Origin: a bacterium
Lineage (GTDB): Bacteria; Actinomycetota; Acidimicrobiia; Spongiisociales; Spongiisociaceae
Length of the DNA: 32,631 bases
Direction of reading: 5' to 3'
Assembly: GCA_026710435.1 (NCBI GenBank)
Contig: JAPOQZ010000255.1
Span: 1-32,631, forward strand
Shown here: positions 7,781 through 19,876 of the stretch, piece by piece
Numbering within the stretch: position 1 is the first letter of the stretch
Layout of the letters: the number at the start of each line of letters is the position of its first letter
Position numbers and translations under genes: made by a program
Notes under the pieces: generated by a model
Told to the model about the DNA's origin: nothing
The model's database searches: none
What the model saw: the letters and a program-made list of their open reading frames with translations, nothing else

Positions 7781-8727
7781 TCCTCTTCACCGCACGAAGG
7801 TTCGCCGAAGCGGTCGCCGTCCTGTTCGTGCTGACCTTCCTCATCTACGTGATCGGGACGATCGTACCGGGTGACATCGCCCAGCAGATGGCCGGTATCG
7901 AAGGGGCAACCCCCGAACGGATGGCCGAGATGCGAGCCCGCCTCGGTCTCGACCGCCCGCTCATGGTGAGGTACGGGGAATGGCTGGGTAATGCGGTCCA
8001 GGGTGACTTCGGCAACTCGCTGTTCACGGGTCGCGACATCGCCGCCGATGTCCGCGCCCAGTTCCCGGTCTCCCTGGAGGTGGCGTTCCTCAGCGTCCTG
8101 CTCGCGGTGATCATCGGCATTCCACTCGGTGTGTATGCCGCCGTGCACACCGGAACGATCGTGGACCGGGTCCTGCGCGGGATCTCCCTGCTGTTCTTCT
8201 CCGTTCCGACCTTCGTATCGGGAGTCCTCTTCGTGTGGCTGGGATCGATCATCCTCAGGTCCTTCTACACGTCGTTCTACGTACCGTTCACCGAGGACCC
8301 GATCGCCAACCTGCGGTCCATCATGTTGCCGTGCCTGGCCATCGCGCTCCCCACGTCGGCTTCGATCATCCAGATGACCCGCACCACGATGATCGCCAGC
8401 CTCCAGGAGCCGTTCATCGACACGGCCCGGGTCAAGGGCGCCCGGGAGAGCAGGGTCCGTTATGTCCACGCCCTGCGCGCCTCGCTGGGACCCGTGGTCA
8501 CGTTGATCGGCCTGCTCTTCGGCGCTCTCGTCGGCGGACTGATAATCGTCGAGCAGATCTTCAACCTGCCCGGACTCGGCCGAGGGGTGTTGCTCGCCAT
8601 CGCGGAGCGCGACTTCCCCTACGTCATAACTGCCACGCTGGTCATCGCCAGCGTGTACATAGTCGTCAACTTCATCGTGGACCTCCTCTACCCGATCCTC
8701 GATCCGAGACAGCGGGAGCAGACATGA
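7777..8727 (+). CDS. Peptide-type ABC transporter permease (DppB/OppB-like)
   Basis: A 316-aa inner-membrane subunit. An N-terminal membrane helix (FAEAVAVLFVLTFLIYVIG) is followed by the DppB-type periplasmic loop containing RLGLDRPLMVRYGEWL and by five further hydrophobic segments. The cytoplasmic EAA-like loop that docks on the ATPase reads DTARVKGARESRVRYVHALR. The ATG overlaps the stop of the ATPase gene (ATGA), and its own stop overlaps the next permease start in the same way, so the four transporter genes form one coupled unit. Confidence 0.93.
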   Translation: MILFTARRFAEAVAVLFVLTFLIYVIGTIVPGDIAQQMAGIEGATPERMAEMRARLGLDRPLMVRYGEWLGNAVQGDFGNSLFTGRDIAADVRAQFPVSLEVAFLSVLLAVIIGIPLGVYAAVHTGTIVDRVLRGISLLFFSVPTFVSGVLFVWLGSIILRSFYTSFYVPFTEDPIANLRSIMLPCLAIALPTSASIIQMTRTTMIASLQEPFIDTARVKGARESRVRYVHALRASLGPVVTLIGLLFGALVGGLIIVEQIFNLPGLGRGVLLAIAERDFPYVITATLVIASVYIVVNFIVDLLYPILDPRQREQT

Positions 8728-9650
8728 GCTCACGTGCCGCCGACCGCGCCACCAATGCTGAGGAGACGGGGAACCGGCGATCTCCGGGGTTCCGCAACGC
8801 CCGCTTCTGGCGACAAGTCAGGGCCATCGTGAGGCACCCTTCGGGAAGGTTCGGCCTCCTCCTGATCGCGCCGGTGCTGATACTCGCCGTCGCCGGACCG
8901 CTGGTGATCGACTGGGATCCCATCCAGATCAACCCTGCCGACTCCCTCCAGGGACCGTCCGCCAGCCATTGGTTCGGGACCGACCAGCTCGGAAGGGATC
9001 TCGCCGCCCGGGTCGTGAGCGCCATCCCGGTGGTGATCTGGGTGCCTCTCGGTGCGGTCCTCCTGGCCGTGACCGCCGGAAGCGCCGTCGGCATCCTCGC
9101 CGGGTACCGGGGCGGATGGCTGGAGAGGGTTCTCATGGCTGGAACCGATGTGCTGCTGGCCATGCCGGGCCTCCTCACTGCCATCCTCATCGTCGGTGTG
9201 TTCGGGGGCGGGTCCCGCAACATGATCCTGGCCATAGGGGTCATCTACCTGCCCCGCTTCACCCGGATCGCCCGCGGATCCACGCTGGAGGTACGAGGTC
9301 TCCCCTACGTGGACGCCGCCCGACTGTCGGGGACCAAGCCACTGGCCCTCGTGATGAGCCACATCTTGCCCGGGATCAGTTCCCCTCTCTTCGTGATGTG
9401 CGTGCTCAGCCTCTCCACCGGGCTGCTCGTCCAGACCGCCCTGAGCTTCCTCGGCTTCGGCTTCGAACCCCCGACCGCCGACCTCGGCAGGATGCTCGCC
9501 AACTCGGTCGACTTCCTGACCCTCGCGCCCTGGATGGCCATCTCGCCCGCCCTGGTGATCACCCTGCTGATTCTGGCCTTCAACAACCTGGGCGACGCGG
9601 TCCGTGATGTCATCGATCCGGAGGTGGCCCGGGCCGCCGGCACGGTATGA
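8724..9650 (+). CDS. Peptide-type ABC transporter permease (DppC/OppC-like)
   Basis: A 308-aa inner-membrane subunit. After a hydrophilic N-terminal extension of about 45 residues, rich in Arg, comes the first membrane helix (FGLLLIAPVLILAVAGPLV), then the DppC hallmark SHWFGTDQLGRDLAARVV and several membrane segments. The EAA-like loop reads YVDAARLSGTKPLALVMSHILP, followed by the family's LSFLGFGFEPPTADLGRML. The ATG at 8724 overlaps the previous stop (ATGA). It is the last gene of the importer unit; prephenate dehydratase follows after about 40 bp with its own probable promoter. Confidence 0.93.
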   Translation: MSSRAADRATNAEETGNRRSPGFRNARFWRQVRAIVRHPSGRFGLLLIAPVLILAVAGPLVIDWDPIQINPADSLQGPSASHWFGTDQLGRDLAARVVSAIPVVIWVPLGAVLLAVTAGSAVGILAGYRGGWLERVLMAGTDVLLAMPGLLTAILIVGVFGGGSRNMILAIGVIYLPRFTRIARGSTLEVRGLPYVDAARLSGTKPLALVMSHILPGISSPLFVMCVLSLSTGLLVQTALSFLGFGFEPPTADLGRMLANSVDFLTLAPWMAISPALVITLLILAFNNLGDAVRDVIDPEVARAAGTV

Positions 9651-9678
9651 GCTCCGGGGCAACGAGATGATCAGTTGT

Positions 9679-9684
9679 TAGGCT
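9679..9684 (+). promoter_or_regulatory. Putative -10 element for leaderless pheA
   Basis: TAGGCT fits TANNNT and ends 7 nt before the TTG start at 9692, which is the distance at which transcription would begin on or right at the start codon. No Shine-Dalgarno site is present. This supports a leaderless transcript separate from the importer operon. Confidence 0.5.
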
Positions 9685-9691
9685 CTCAGTC

Positions 9692-10702
9692 TTGGCACCA
9701 CCCGAACATCCACCGACGTTAGGCTTCCTCGGCCCGATCGGCACCTTCACGGAAGAAGCGCTGACCACGCAGGAGGATCTGGCACTGATGCGTTGTCAGC
9801 CCTTGAACTCGATGCTGGAGGTGTTGAATGCCGTTGAAGCAGGCATCGTGGACCTCGGTTTCGTCCCCATCGAGAACATGATCGAGGGGGCCGTCACCTC
9901 CAGCATCGACAGCCTTGCCTTCGGCACGGGTTTGATGATCCAGCGCGAGGTGACACTGGACGTGCGACTCAAGTTGATGGCTCTTCCGGGCGCCCGGCTT
10001 CGCGACATCAGATACGTACGCTCGTATCCCGTTGCCTCTGCCCAGTGTGGCCAGTTCCTTGGTCGGCATCTGCCTGGCGCCGTGACCCTTCCCGCCTCGT
10101 CTACCGGCGCCGCGGCCTGTGAACTGGCCACCTCGCGAAACCTCGACACTGCGGTTATCGCTCCACAGAGGTCCGCCGACGTCTACGGCTTGGAGGTGCT
10201 TGCGGTGGATATCGAGGACCGGCCAAACAACCAGACCCGGTTCGTTCTGGTCGGGCGCGACTCCGTTCCATCACCAACCGGACGGGACAAGACCAGCCTG
10301 GTCGTGTACCAGCGTTCCGACGCGCCAGGGTCGCTGGTGGGAATCCTCGGTGAGTTCGTCGCCCGGTCCATCAACATCACGAGTCTGCAGAGCCGTCCGA
10401 CCAAAGCCAGCCTCGGCAACTACTGCTTTCTGATCGACTGTGAGGGTCACGTAATGGACGAAGAGCTGGGCGATGCCCTTCGCAACCTCCAGATGAGAGC
10501 GGCCAGGGTCAAGTTCCTCGGCTCCTACCCGGCGGACTCAATCGGTCACGTCCGCGATCCGACCAACCGTGCCATCCGGGAGGATGTCGACGCCTCCTTC
10601 GTCGACGATGACGGCTACCTGTTCATGGCCGGCGTACCCGACCAGGCAACCCGCCACGACGCTGACGCATGGCTCGCCGGGGTGCGCTCCAGGGTGAGCT
10701 GA
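9692..10702 (+). CDS. pheA: Prephenate dehydratase
   Basis: A 336-aa enzyme converting prephenate to phenylpyruvate, the committed step to phenylalanine. The catalytic PDT domain opens with LGFLGPIGTFTEEAL and contains VPIENMIEGAVTSSIDSL and the NQTRFVLVG motif that includes the catalytic Thr-Arg-Phe. It is followed by an ACT regulatory domain (TSLVVYQRSDAPGSLVGIL; LQSRPTK; GNYCFLIDCEGH), which in this family binds Phe for feedback control. A tail of about 60 residues after the ACT domain is longer than in compact bacterial homologues and has no motif I know. The start is TTG with no Shine-Dalgarno site, probably leaderless. It converges on the ThDP-enzyme gene across an 80-bp gap. Confidence 0.93.
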   Translation: MAPPEHPPTLGFLGPIGTFTEEALTTQEDLALMRCQPLNSMLEVLNAVEAGIVDLGFVPIENMIEGAVTSSIDSLAFGTGLMIQREVTLDVRLKLMALPGARLRDIRYVRSYPVASAQCGQFLGRHLPGAVTLPASSTGAAACELATSRNLDTAVIAPQRSADVYGLEVLAVDIEDRPNNQTRFVLVGRDSVPSPTGRDKTSLVVYQRSDAPGSLVGILGEFVARSINITSLQSRPTKASLGNYCFLIDCEGHVMDEELGDALRNLQMRAARVKFLGSYPADSIGHVRDPTNRAIREDVDASFVDDDGYLFMAGVPDQATRHDADAWLAGVRSRVS

Positions 10703-10782
10703 GAAAGGCAATGCGGAGCACCGGTTCCGAGTCCCGAAGCGACCCGATCCAAAAAGCTGTACGGGCAACCCGCACCACCCTC

Positions 10783-12471
10783 CTAGGACTCGATCAGTCC
10801 CTCCTGGGGCTGCGTCCAGGGCAGTTTGTAGACAAAGGCATAATGGGGAGCGGGTGGTACCCGCACACTCGAGAACGGCACGTCGATGACCACCGGGGCA
10901 TCCTTGGACAGCGCTAGCGGGATCAGCGTCTCGAGCTCCAGGGGGTCGTCCGCTCTCATACCTATCGTTCCGAACGACTCCGCGAACTTGACGAAGTCCG
11001 GGTTGTGCAGGTCGGTCCCGTAAGTGCCGTCGAAGGCACTGTCCAAGTCGCGGGCAACGTTGCCGTACGAGTCGTTCCTGAGGACGACCGTTACGACATT
11101 GATACCGTACTTCACGGCCGTCGAAAGCTCGGATGCGTTGAACATGAACCCGCCGTCCCCGGCAACACAGACCACCGAGCGGTGCGGCTTTGCGACCTTC
11201 ACCCCCAAAGCCGTCGGGAAGGCGTAACCGAGGTTGAAGGAGTAGCCGGAGTCGACGTACGTCTTCGGCCTGCTCACCTTGTAGTGGGTTCGGGCGTAGA
11301 AGGCCAACTGCGTGACATCCCACACCACGAACGCGTCTGCGGGAATGCCGTTCTGGATCGCTTCGAGCACCGCGTACAGCGGTTCCTTGAGACGGATGTC
11401 GTAGTAGGCGATGAGGTTACGGGCCGCGGCCACCGCCTCGGTCGGTGACGGACGCTCTGCTGCCCCCGCTGCCATTACCAGGGGAAGCAAGGCTTCAATG
11501 GTCGCTCTGGCGTCCCCGTGCAGCGGGATGGTGTTGGACTGGATCCTGGTGAGTTCGCTGTCGTCTATGTTGATGTTGATAAGCACCGACGACTCGCCGG
11601 CGGGGTTGCCCAACGAGAACCGGGTGCCTATTCCTATCACGACATCGGCGGACTGCATCACCCCGTACAGTTGGTTCATCTCCTGCCTCTCCCCCCAAGG
11701 GCCGAAGCACGATCCGTAGGACAGTGGGTGGCTGTCCGGAATGGTCCCCTTGCCTCCGCTCGATGTCACCACCGGTATGTTGGTCGCCTCCGCCAACCTG
11801 ACCAGAGCTCCCTCCGCATCCGAGCGCGCCACCCCCCCACCGGCGAAGATCAGCGGCGTCCGGGAGGCGGCGATGACGTGGGCGGCTTCCCGCAGGTCCT
11901 CGGGACTCGGCACGATCCGCGAGATACGGGCAGGGCTTCGCAGTTGGACCTCTTCCCGCTCCACCCCGACCTCGGGTGGGAATTCGATCAGGACGGGACG
12001 CGGGCGGCCCGTACGCATCTGCCTGAATGCTTCGAACACCGCTTCGGGCACTTCGCGGGGCCTGAGCACCCGCCGCTGCCATTTGGTGACCGACCGCACC
12101 GTTCTCGGCTGGTCCATCACCTCATGAACCGCCCCGAGCCCCTTCCCGATCGCGGCGCGAGGGATCTGACCCGCTATCAAAAGCACCGGTGAAGAACGAG
12201 CGTACGCGTTGGTCAGACCGGACGCGGCGTTGTAAAGACCCGCCCCCGGGACGACGAGGGCTACCCCCGGCCGTCCCGAGGCGCGAGCGTAACCGTCGGC
12301 CATGAAGGTCGTGGCCTGCTCGTGACGGGTCGTGATCATGCGGATGCCCGGCTCGTCGCGCAGAGCAGCGACAATCCCGTAGATCTGTATCCCGGGGATC
12401 CCGAACACCACGTCGACGCCCTCGTTCACGAGTGACCTCACGAGCGCTTCACCACCGCTCATTCTCACCAT
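10783..12471 (-). CDS. Thiamine-diphosphate-dependent enzyme, acetolactate-synthase-like
   Basis: A 562-aa ThDP enzyme with the three-domain plan of the acetolactate synthase/benzoylformate decarboxylase family. The PYR domain has FGIPGIQIYG and catalytic E51 in TTRHEQATTFMADGYAR. The central domain has PVLLIAGQIP and an IFAGGGVARSDA stretch. The PP domain has the ThDP/Mg motif from AGDGGF at about 437 to RNDSYG near 466. No small regulatory subunit or other branched-chain synthesis gene adjoins it, and FAD-site conservation cannot be judged, so it may be a decarboxylase or oxo-acid lyase rather than biosynthetic IlvB. I choose ATG 12471 because AAAGGTGG lies about 10 nt upstream; a longer form would begin at 12528. 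It is downstream of the first LivJ-type lipoprotein gene on the same strand, 188 bp apart. Confidence 0.85.
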   Translation of the reverse strand: MVRMSGGEALVRSLVNEGVDVVFGIPGIQIYGIVAALRDEPGIRMITTRHEQATTFMADGYARASGRPGVALVVPGAGLYNAASGLTNAYARSSPVLLIAGQIPRAAIGKGLGAVHEVMDQPRTVRSVTKWQRRVLRPREVPEAVFEAFRQMRTGRPRPVLIEFPPEVGVEREEVQLRSPARISRIVPSPEDLREAAHVIAASRTPLIFAGGGVARSDAEGALVRLAEATNIPVVTSSGGKGTIPDSHPLSYGSCFGPWGERQEMNQLYGVMQSADVVIGIGTRFSLGNPAGESSVLININIDDSELTRIQSNTIPLHGDARATIEALLPLVMAAGAAERPSPTEAVAAARNLIAYYDIRLKEPLYAVLEAIQNGIPADAFVVWDVTQLAFYARTHYKVSRPKTYVDSGYSFNLGYAFPTALGVKVAKPHRSVVCVAGDGGFMFNASELSTAVKYGINVVTVVLRNDSYGNVARDLDSAFDGTYGTDLHNPDFVKFAESFGTIGMRADDPLELETLIPLALSKDAPVVIDVPFSSVRVPPAPHYAFVYKLPWTQPQEGLIES

Positions 12472-12659
12472 TGACACGCGACCACCTTTCGACATGACCG
12501 GGCAAACTACGCCGACGCGCCGATCCAATCGGGCCCCGCTTTGACGACCCGGGCCCGATGCCTCACGCGACGCGTCGACCCCTCGATCCGCAACCGCACT
12601 CTCGGAGGTCTAGTCTCGCCGCCTCCCGATCAAGGAGTAGTCCGCGAGTCTCAGCCGGC

Positions 12660-14045
12660 TCAGGAGACCTTGTAGCAGGCACCCTCGAACACGTAGTCGG
12701 CGGCGACCGGATGGGTGTAGTAGGACTCGATCGTCCTGGTCCCGGTGCCGGATGTCCCAGCCGCGAGGCCCGCCGGATCGGGCCGACCGATCCAGATGGT
12801 GCGCTGCACGATGTCGTTGGGATCTCCCGCATACCTCTCGGTAGGCGCCACACCATCGAAGTCGAGTTCCTCGATGCTCTTGGCGGCGGCAAGTACACCG
12901 GCCTGCGTCATGTCGCCTGCTTCGTAGGCAATCTCCAGCACGCGCAGCATCATGAATCCCTCGAGAAATCCTTCGACGAGGTAGGCACTCCGCGGAGCAT
13001 CGGGGGCGTACCGATCCATCACCTCCCGCAACCTCGCCATGCCGGGAAGGTCATCCGAGTAGTCGGGAAAGTACGACGCTGCGTAGTAGTCACGCGCCAA
13101 GGCATCCTTGAGCGGAGAATCGGGTCCGACCAGAGCGGGATTCCAGTTACCGGGAGGACCCGCCCACAGGGCCTCAGCGCCCAGGGACAGGGCCGCGCCG
13201 TAGATCTCCGCCAGCGTGTTGGCCGCCACAGCCGTCCAAACGATGTCGGCGCCGCTCTGGGCGATGGCGCCTCCTACCGGGGAGTTGTCCTGGCCCGGGA
13301 GGACCTTCCCTGAACCGTCGTAGACGATCTCCAGCCCGAGGGCCTCTGCTGCCAGCTTCGCACCCGCCGCCGAGTCGAGCCCGTAGTCCCCCGGAAACGT
13401 AGCCAGTGCCAGAGTCGGGCTATCGATTCCATCCGCTTTCGCGAGATCCGTCAGGTAACCGATCATATTCATCGCCTCGATGCAGTAGGGCGTGCCGTGG
13501 GGTAGCAGGTTGGCGTTCATCGCCGGGTCCGACCATCCGGAGTACCAGGTGAGAGGGATGGCCAGGATCTCGTCCTCGGCGAGACTCTCGAGGATCGCCA
13601 AGGTGTGAGGTGAGCCCGTGGAGTGGCCGAACGCCACCACCTCATCCTTGAGTTCCTCGTAGAACTGCACGTGATTGTCGACGGAATAGACCGTGTCCCG
13701 GTAAACCAACTCAACCTGCAGCCCATGCACTCCGCCCTTGGCGTTGACGTCCTTCCAGAACGCGTCGATGCCTACCGTGATGAGGCTGATGACCGGTCCA
13801 TAGAGTCCCGTGAGGTCGGCGAGCATCCCCAACTTGATCACCCCGTCTTCGACGTCCACACCCACGTCGGTGGCGATCACCATCGCCGGCTCTTCCTCCA
13901 GCGTTGTGGTTGGTGCTTGGGTGGTGACCGAAGGCGGGGGCGTAGTGGCAACCCCGATCTCCTCGTCCTCCGCCGCTCCCCCGCATGCACCGGCCACCAC
14001 CATCAAAGCCGCCAGGATTGCCAACCAGTTCAGGCCTCTTCTCAT
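12660..14045 (-). CDS. LivJ-type ABC substrate-binding lipoprotein (first copy)
   Basis: A 461-aa receptor of the branched-chain amino acid/amide type (Peripla_BP_6). The signal peptide ends in a lipobox with Cys21, followed by a Thr/Pro/Glu linker to about residue 55. The ligand domain starts at VIKLGMLADLTGLYGP and contains NAKGGVHGLQVELVYRD, TGSPHTLAILE, FPGDYGLDSAAGAKLAAEAL and AIAQSGADIVW. The start is well supported by CAGGAGGA just upstream. It is closely paralogous to the gene at 21535-22944, sharing long identical blocks such as YSVDNHVQFYEELKD. No permease or ATPase lies beside it; the matching LivFGHM genes are on the far side of the restriction locus. The ligand is unknown. Confidence 0.92.
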   Translation of the reverse strand: MRRGLNWLAILAALMVVAGACGGAAEDEEIGVATTPPPSVTTQAPTTTLEEEPAMVIATDVGVDVEDGVIKLGMLADLTGLYGPVISLITVGIDAFWKDVNAKGGVHGLQVELVYRDTVYSVDNHVQFYEELKDEVVAFGHSTGSPHTLAILESLAEDEILAIPLTWYSGWSDPAMNANLLPHGTPYCIEAMNMIGYLTDLAKADGIDSPTLALATFPGDYGLDSAAGAKLAAEALGLEIVYDGSGKVLPGQDNSPVGGAIAQSGADIVWTAVAANTLAEIYGAALSLGAEALWAGPPGNWNPALVGPDSPLKDALARDYYAASYFPDYSDDLPGMARLREVMDRYAPDAPRSAYLVEGFLEGFMMLRVLEIAYEAGDMTQAGVLAAAKSIEELDFDGVAPTERYAGDPNDIVQRTIWIGRPDPAGLAAGTSGTGTRTIESYYTHPVAADYVFEGACYKVS

Positions 14046-14293
14046 GCTGTCCTCCTGAATATCATCGCCCTAAGTCACTCTGACCTAATAAATGCTTCCC
14101 TGGACTCGTAGTTGAGAATACTGATCAATCCAGGCGCGCGCCATGTCTTCCGGTGATGCTCCCTCTGAACCTGACCTATTAGCCGGTTGGCAAGGGATAG
14201 GTGGTAGCGGCGCCATGGCCACCCAACGCGGCGGCTGGGAGCCGAGGAGTGGAGGAACACCCTGAGTCCTACCATCCATGGCCCGAACCAGTC
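14046..14293. other. Intergenic stretch between LivJ-type gene and restriction locus
   Basis: About 250 bp with no recognisable gene; the two 64-66-codon open frames on the minus strand overlap each other and show no motif. The right part lies just downstream of the minus-strand recognition-domain gene. The left end holds the strong CAGGAGGA ribosome-binding site of the LivJ-type gene. It is one border of the proposed inserted restriction locus; I see no obvious flanking direct repeat or integrase. Confidence 0.4.
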
Positions 14294-14989
14294 CTATTGC
14301 ATATCAATCAGCGAAGGCGGTAGGCACTTCACGATTCGGGCGGTCTCAACGGAAACGTGGACAAGGCGCCTCAGATGCCGGATCAGGTTGAACGGCTCGT
14401 CCGACCAGGCGTGCCAACCGTTCGGATCATCCACGATCTGCGACGCCTTGTCGGTCTTCCAGCGAAGGCTATCGATTGCCCAATCGAGAGGTGTGCGGCC
14501 CGAGACGGTGTACTCATGTGCTTCATCGGGGATGCCGACTAGCTTGCACCGGTCATTAACCATGAACACGGTGCGGTCATCGGTCTTGCCGTCTTCGGCC
14601 TTACCCCATCGCATCTTCTTGTTCCTAGTGATCCGGTAGGAATCAGGATCGGAGTTGCCCTCGTCGGGTCGTCCGTCCACGAGGCACTCCACGGTCCACT
14701 CGGGTACGGTCTCGTAGCCGACGTGAAGGTCCATGAGTCGGCGGCCCGCCACGCAGAACGCTTCGAAGTCCGGGGCGAAGGGAACCCGCGGAAGGTTCCG
14801 CTGCAGGTCGTGCCGATACCTCTCCCGCCAGTCGGGAGCGTGCATCACACCGTACAGGTACTCCCAGATGTCATCCTTGGTGATGGCTTCTTTGTTGTAC
14901 TGCAACCGGAATTGCTCGAGGCACCAGTCGGTGATGTTGTCGTCGCTCGAGGGTAGGTCGACGAGCGGTAGCTGGTTGGGCTGGCTCAT
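14294..14989 (-). CDS. Stand-alone target-recognition (C-terminal) domain of a type ISP-like enzyme
   Basis: A 231-aa protein that matches, from residue about 17, the C-terminal specificity domain normally fused to type ISP (LlaBIII/LlaGI-like) enzymes: DNITDWCLEQFR, ITKDDIWEYLYGVMHAPDW, LQRNLPRVPFAPDFEAF, AGRRLMDLHVGYE, then GIPDEAHEYTVSGRTPLDW, IVDDPNGW and a final VHVSVETARIVKCLPP. Nothing precedes this domain except MSQPNQLPLVDLPSSD. The large nuclease-helicase-methyltransferase gene divergent from it lacks exactly this part, so the two probably make one enzyme in trans. The ATG has AGGA 9 nt upstream and the frame is intact, so it looks expressible rather than a remnant. The alternative is a by-product of an inversion that split an ancestral fused gene. 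The family match is recalled, not computed. Confidence 0.8.
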   Translation of the reverse strand: MSQPNQLPLVDLPSSDDNITDWCLEQFRLQYNKEAITKDDIWEYLYGVMHAPDWRERYRHDLQRNLPRVPFAPDFEAFCVAGRRLMDLHVGYETVPEWTVECLVDGRPDEGNSDPDSYRITRNKKMRWGKAEDGKTDDRTVFMVNDRCKLVGIPDEAHEYTVSGRTPLDWAIDSLRWKTDKASQIVDDPNGWHAWSDEPFNLIRHLRRLVHVSVETARIVKCLPPSLIDMQ

Positions 14990-15075
14990 TGCCAGGGTTC
15001 CTTCACTTCGCTGATCGCGGATCGGCCAAGAAGATTACACTCCCGAGTCTGACGACGGACCCCTGAGGTAACCAC
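14990..15075. promoter_or_regulatory. Divergent promoter region of the split restriction locus
   Basis: The 86 bp between the two divergent starts must contain both promoters. On the plus strand TACACT (15036-15041) is a good TANNNT -10 for the large gene, followed by TGAGGTA at 15064-15070 as its ribosome-binding site. No clear -35 or operator palindrome stands out. Sharing one short region would keep both parts of the enzyme co-regulated. Confidence 0.45.
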
Positions 15076-19365
<4,290 letters not shown>

Positions 19366-19457
19366 GCGCTAGTGACCGGCACGCTGCCCGACCTGGCATC
19401 GGTCAGGGGATCCCGGCAGACGAGGGCGTTACCGGTTCGCCGTCCTCGATGACGATA

Positions 19458-19466
19458 CCCCCCCCC
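19458..19466 (+). repeat. C9 homopolymer between modules 2 and 3
   Basis: A run of nine C residues directly before module 3. Poly-C tracts of this length are a known slippage substrate in phase-variable bacterial genes. Here it could shift the frame entering module 3, though there is no evidence that translation reaches it in the present phase. Confidence 0.9.
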
Positions 19467-19588
19467 AGATGGTCATCACCTCGACGAACAACCGAGCCAT
19501 CTTCGGAACCCTCATCACCAATCACCTCACCGACCTCTGCGCAGTCGGAACGAACCAGCCCGCGCGGATCATCCCGAGGCGATCTTGA
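19467..19588 (+). other. C-terminal module 3
   Basis: Read from 19469 it encodes MVITSTNNRAIFGTLI, then LTDL and, 11 residues on, IIPRR..., ending in TGA at 19586-19588. The spacing from F to DL and from DL to the proline matches modules 1 and 5 exactly. The upstream part of this frame crosses the C9 tract as Pro codons. Confidence 0.75.
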
Positions 19589-19704
19589 TCATGAAGGATC
19601 AGCAGCTTCCCTTCGCCACCTTGACCACACAGATACTTCACGATCTGCATGGGACGGGCCGCCCGACGCGCGCCATACCACGGCAGGAAACACGGACAAG
19701 CATC
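19576..19704 (+). other. C-terminal module 4
   Basis: Read from 19576 in the large gene's frame class it encodes EAILIMKDQQLPFATLTT, then LHDL and, 9 residues on, AIPRQ. It is the most divergent copy: one residue shorter before the Phe and two shorter before the Pro. It overlaps the tail of module 3 by a few bases in another frame. Confidence 0.65.
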
Positions 19705-19838
19705 GAAAGGCGATCGCCCTAGCAGGACCGTCGAACATGGCGTTGTTCGGGGTGTTGGCAACCGGCTTGATCCCCGATCTCCACATGATGGGTCCGGGCC
19801 AGCAGACGAGGGCCTTTCCGAGCAGATCCTTGTGAGCA
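19698..19838 (+). other. C-terminal module 5 and final stop of the array
   Basis: Read in the third frame it encodes KAIALAGPSNMALFGVLA, then LIPDLHMMGPGQQTRAFP, ending at a TGA at 19836-19838. Of the five copies it is closest to the segment I recall just before the recognition domain in type ISP proteins. The frame is open without interruption from the GA tract to this stop, so an n=19 phase would place module 5 at the C-terminus. The recognition domain does not follow; LivG begins on the other strand at once. Confidence 0.75.
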
Positions 19839-19876
19839 TCCGACCCAGCCGGATGCACTCGGCCATAACCCCGTCG

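Noticed and set aside
8730..9662. 310-codon minus-strand open frame across the second permease gene
   Set aside because: It mirrors the permease codon pattern; the product is a hydrophilic Gly/Glu/His-rich chain with no domain, as expected from the antisense frame of a GC-rich gene.
10776..10788. CACCCTCCTAG-like end at the ThDP-enzyme stop, as a fourth copy of the 105-bp element
   Set aside because: Only about 10 bp match; neither the inner arms nor the opposite end is present in 10703-10782. It could be a solo end or chance.
14075..14275. Small minus-strand open frames between the LivJ-type gene and the recognition-domain gene
   Set aside because: Two overlapping frames of 64-66 codons with no recognisable motif, hydrophobic core or ribosome-binding site.
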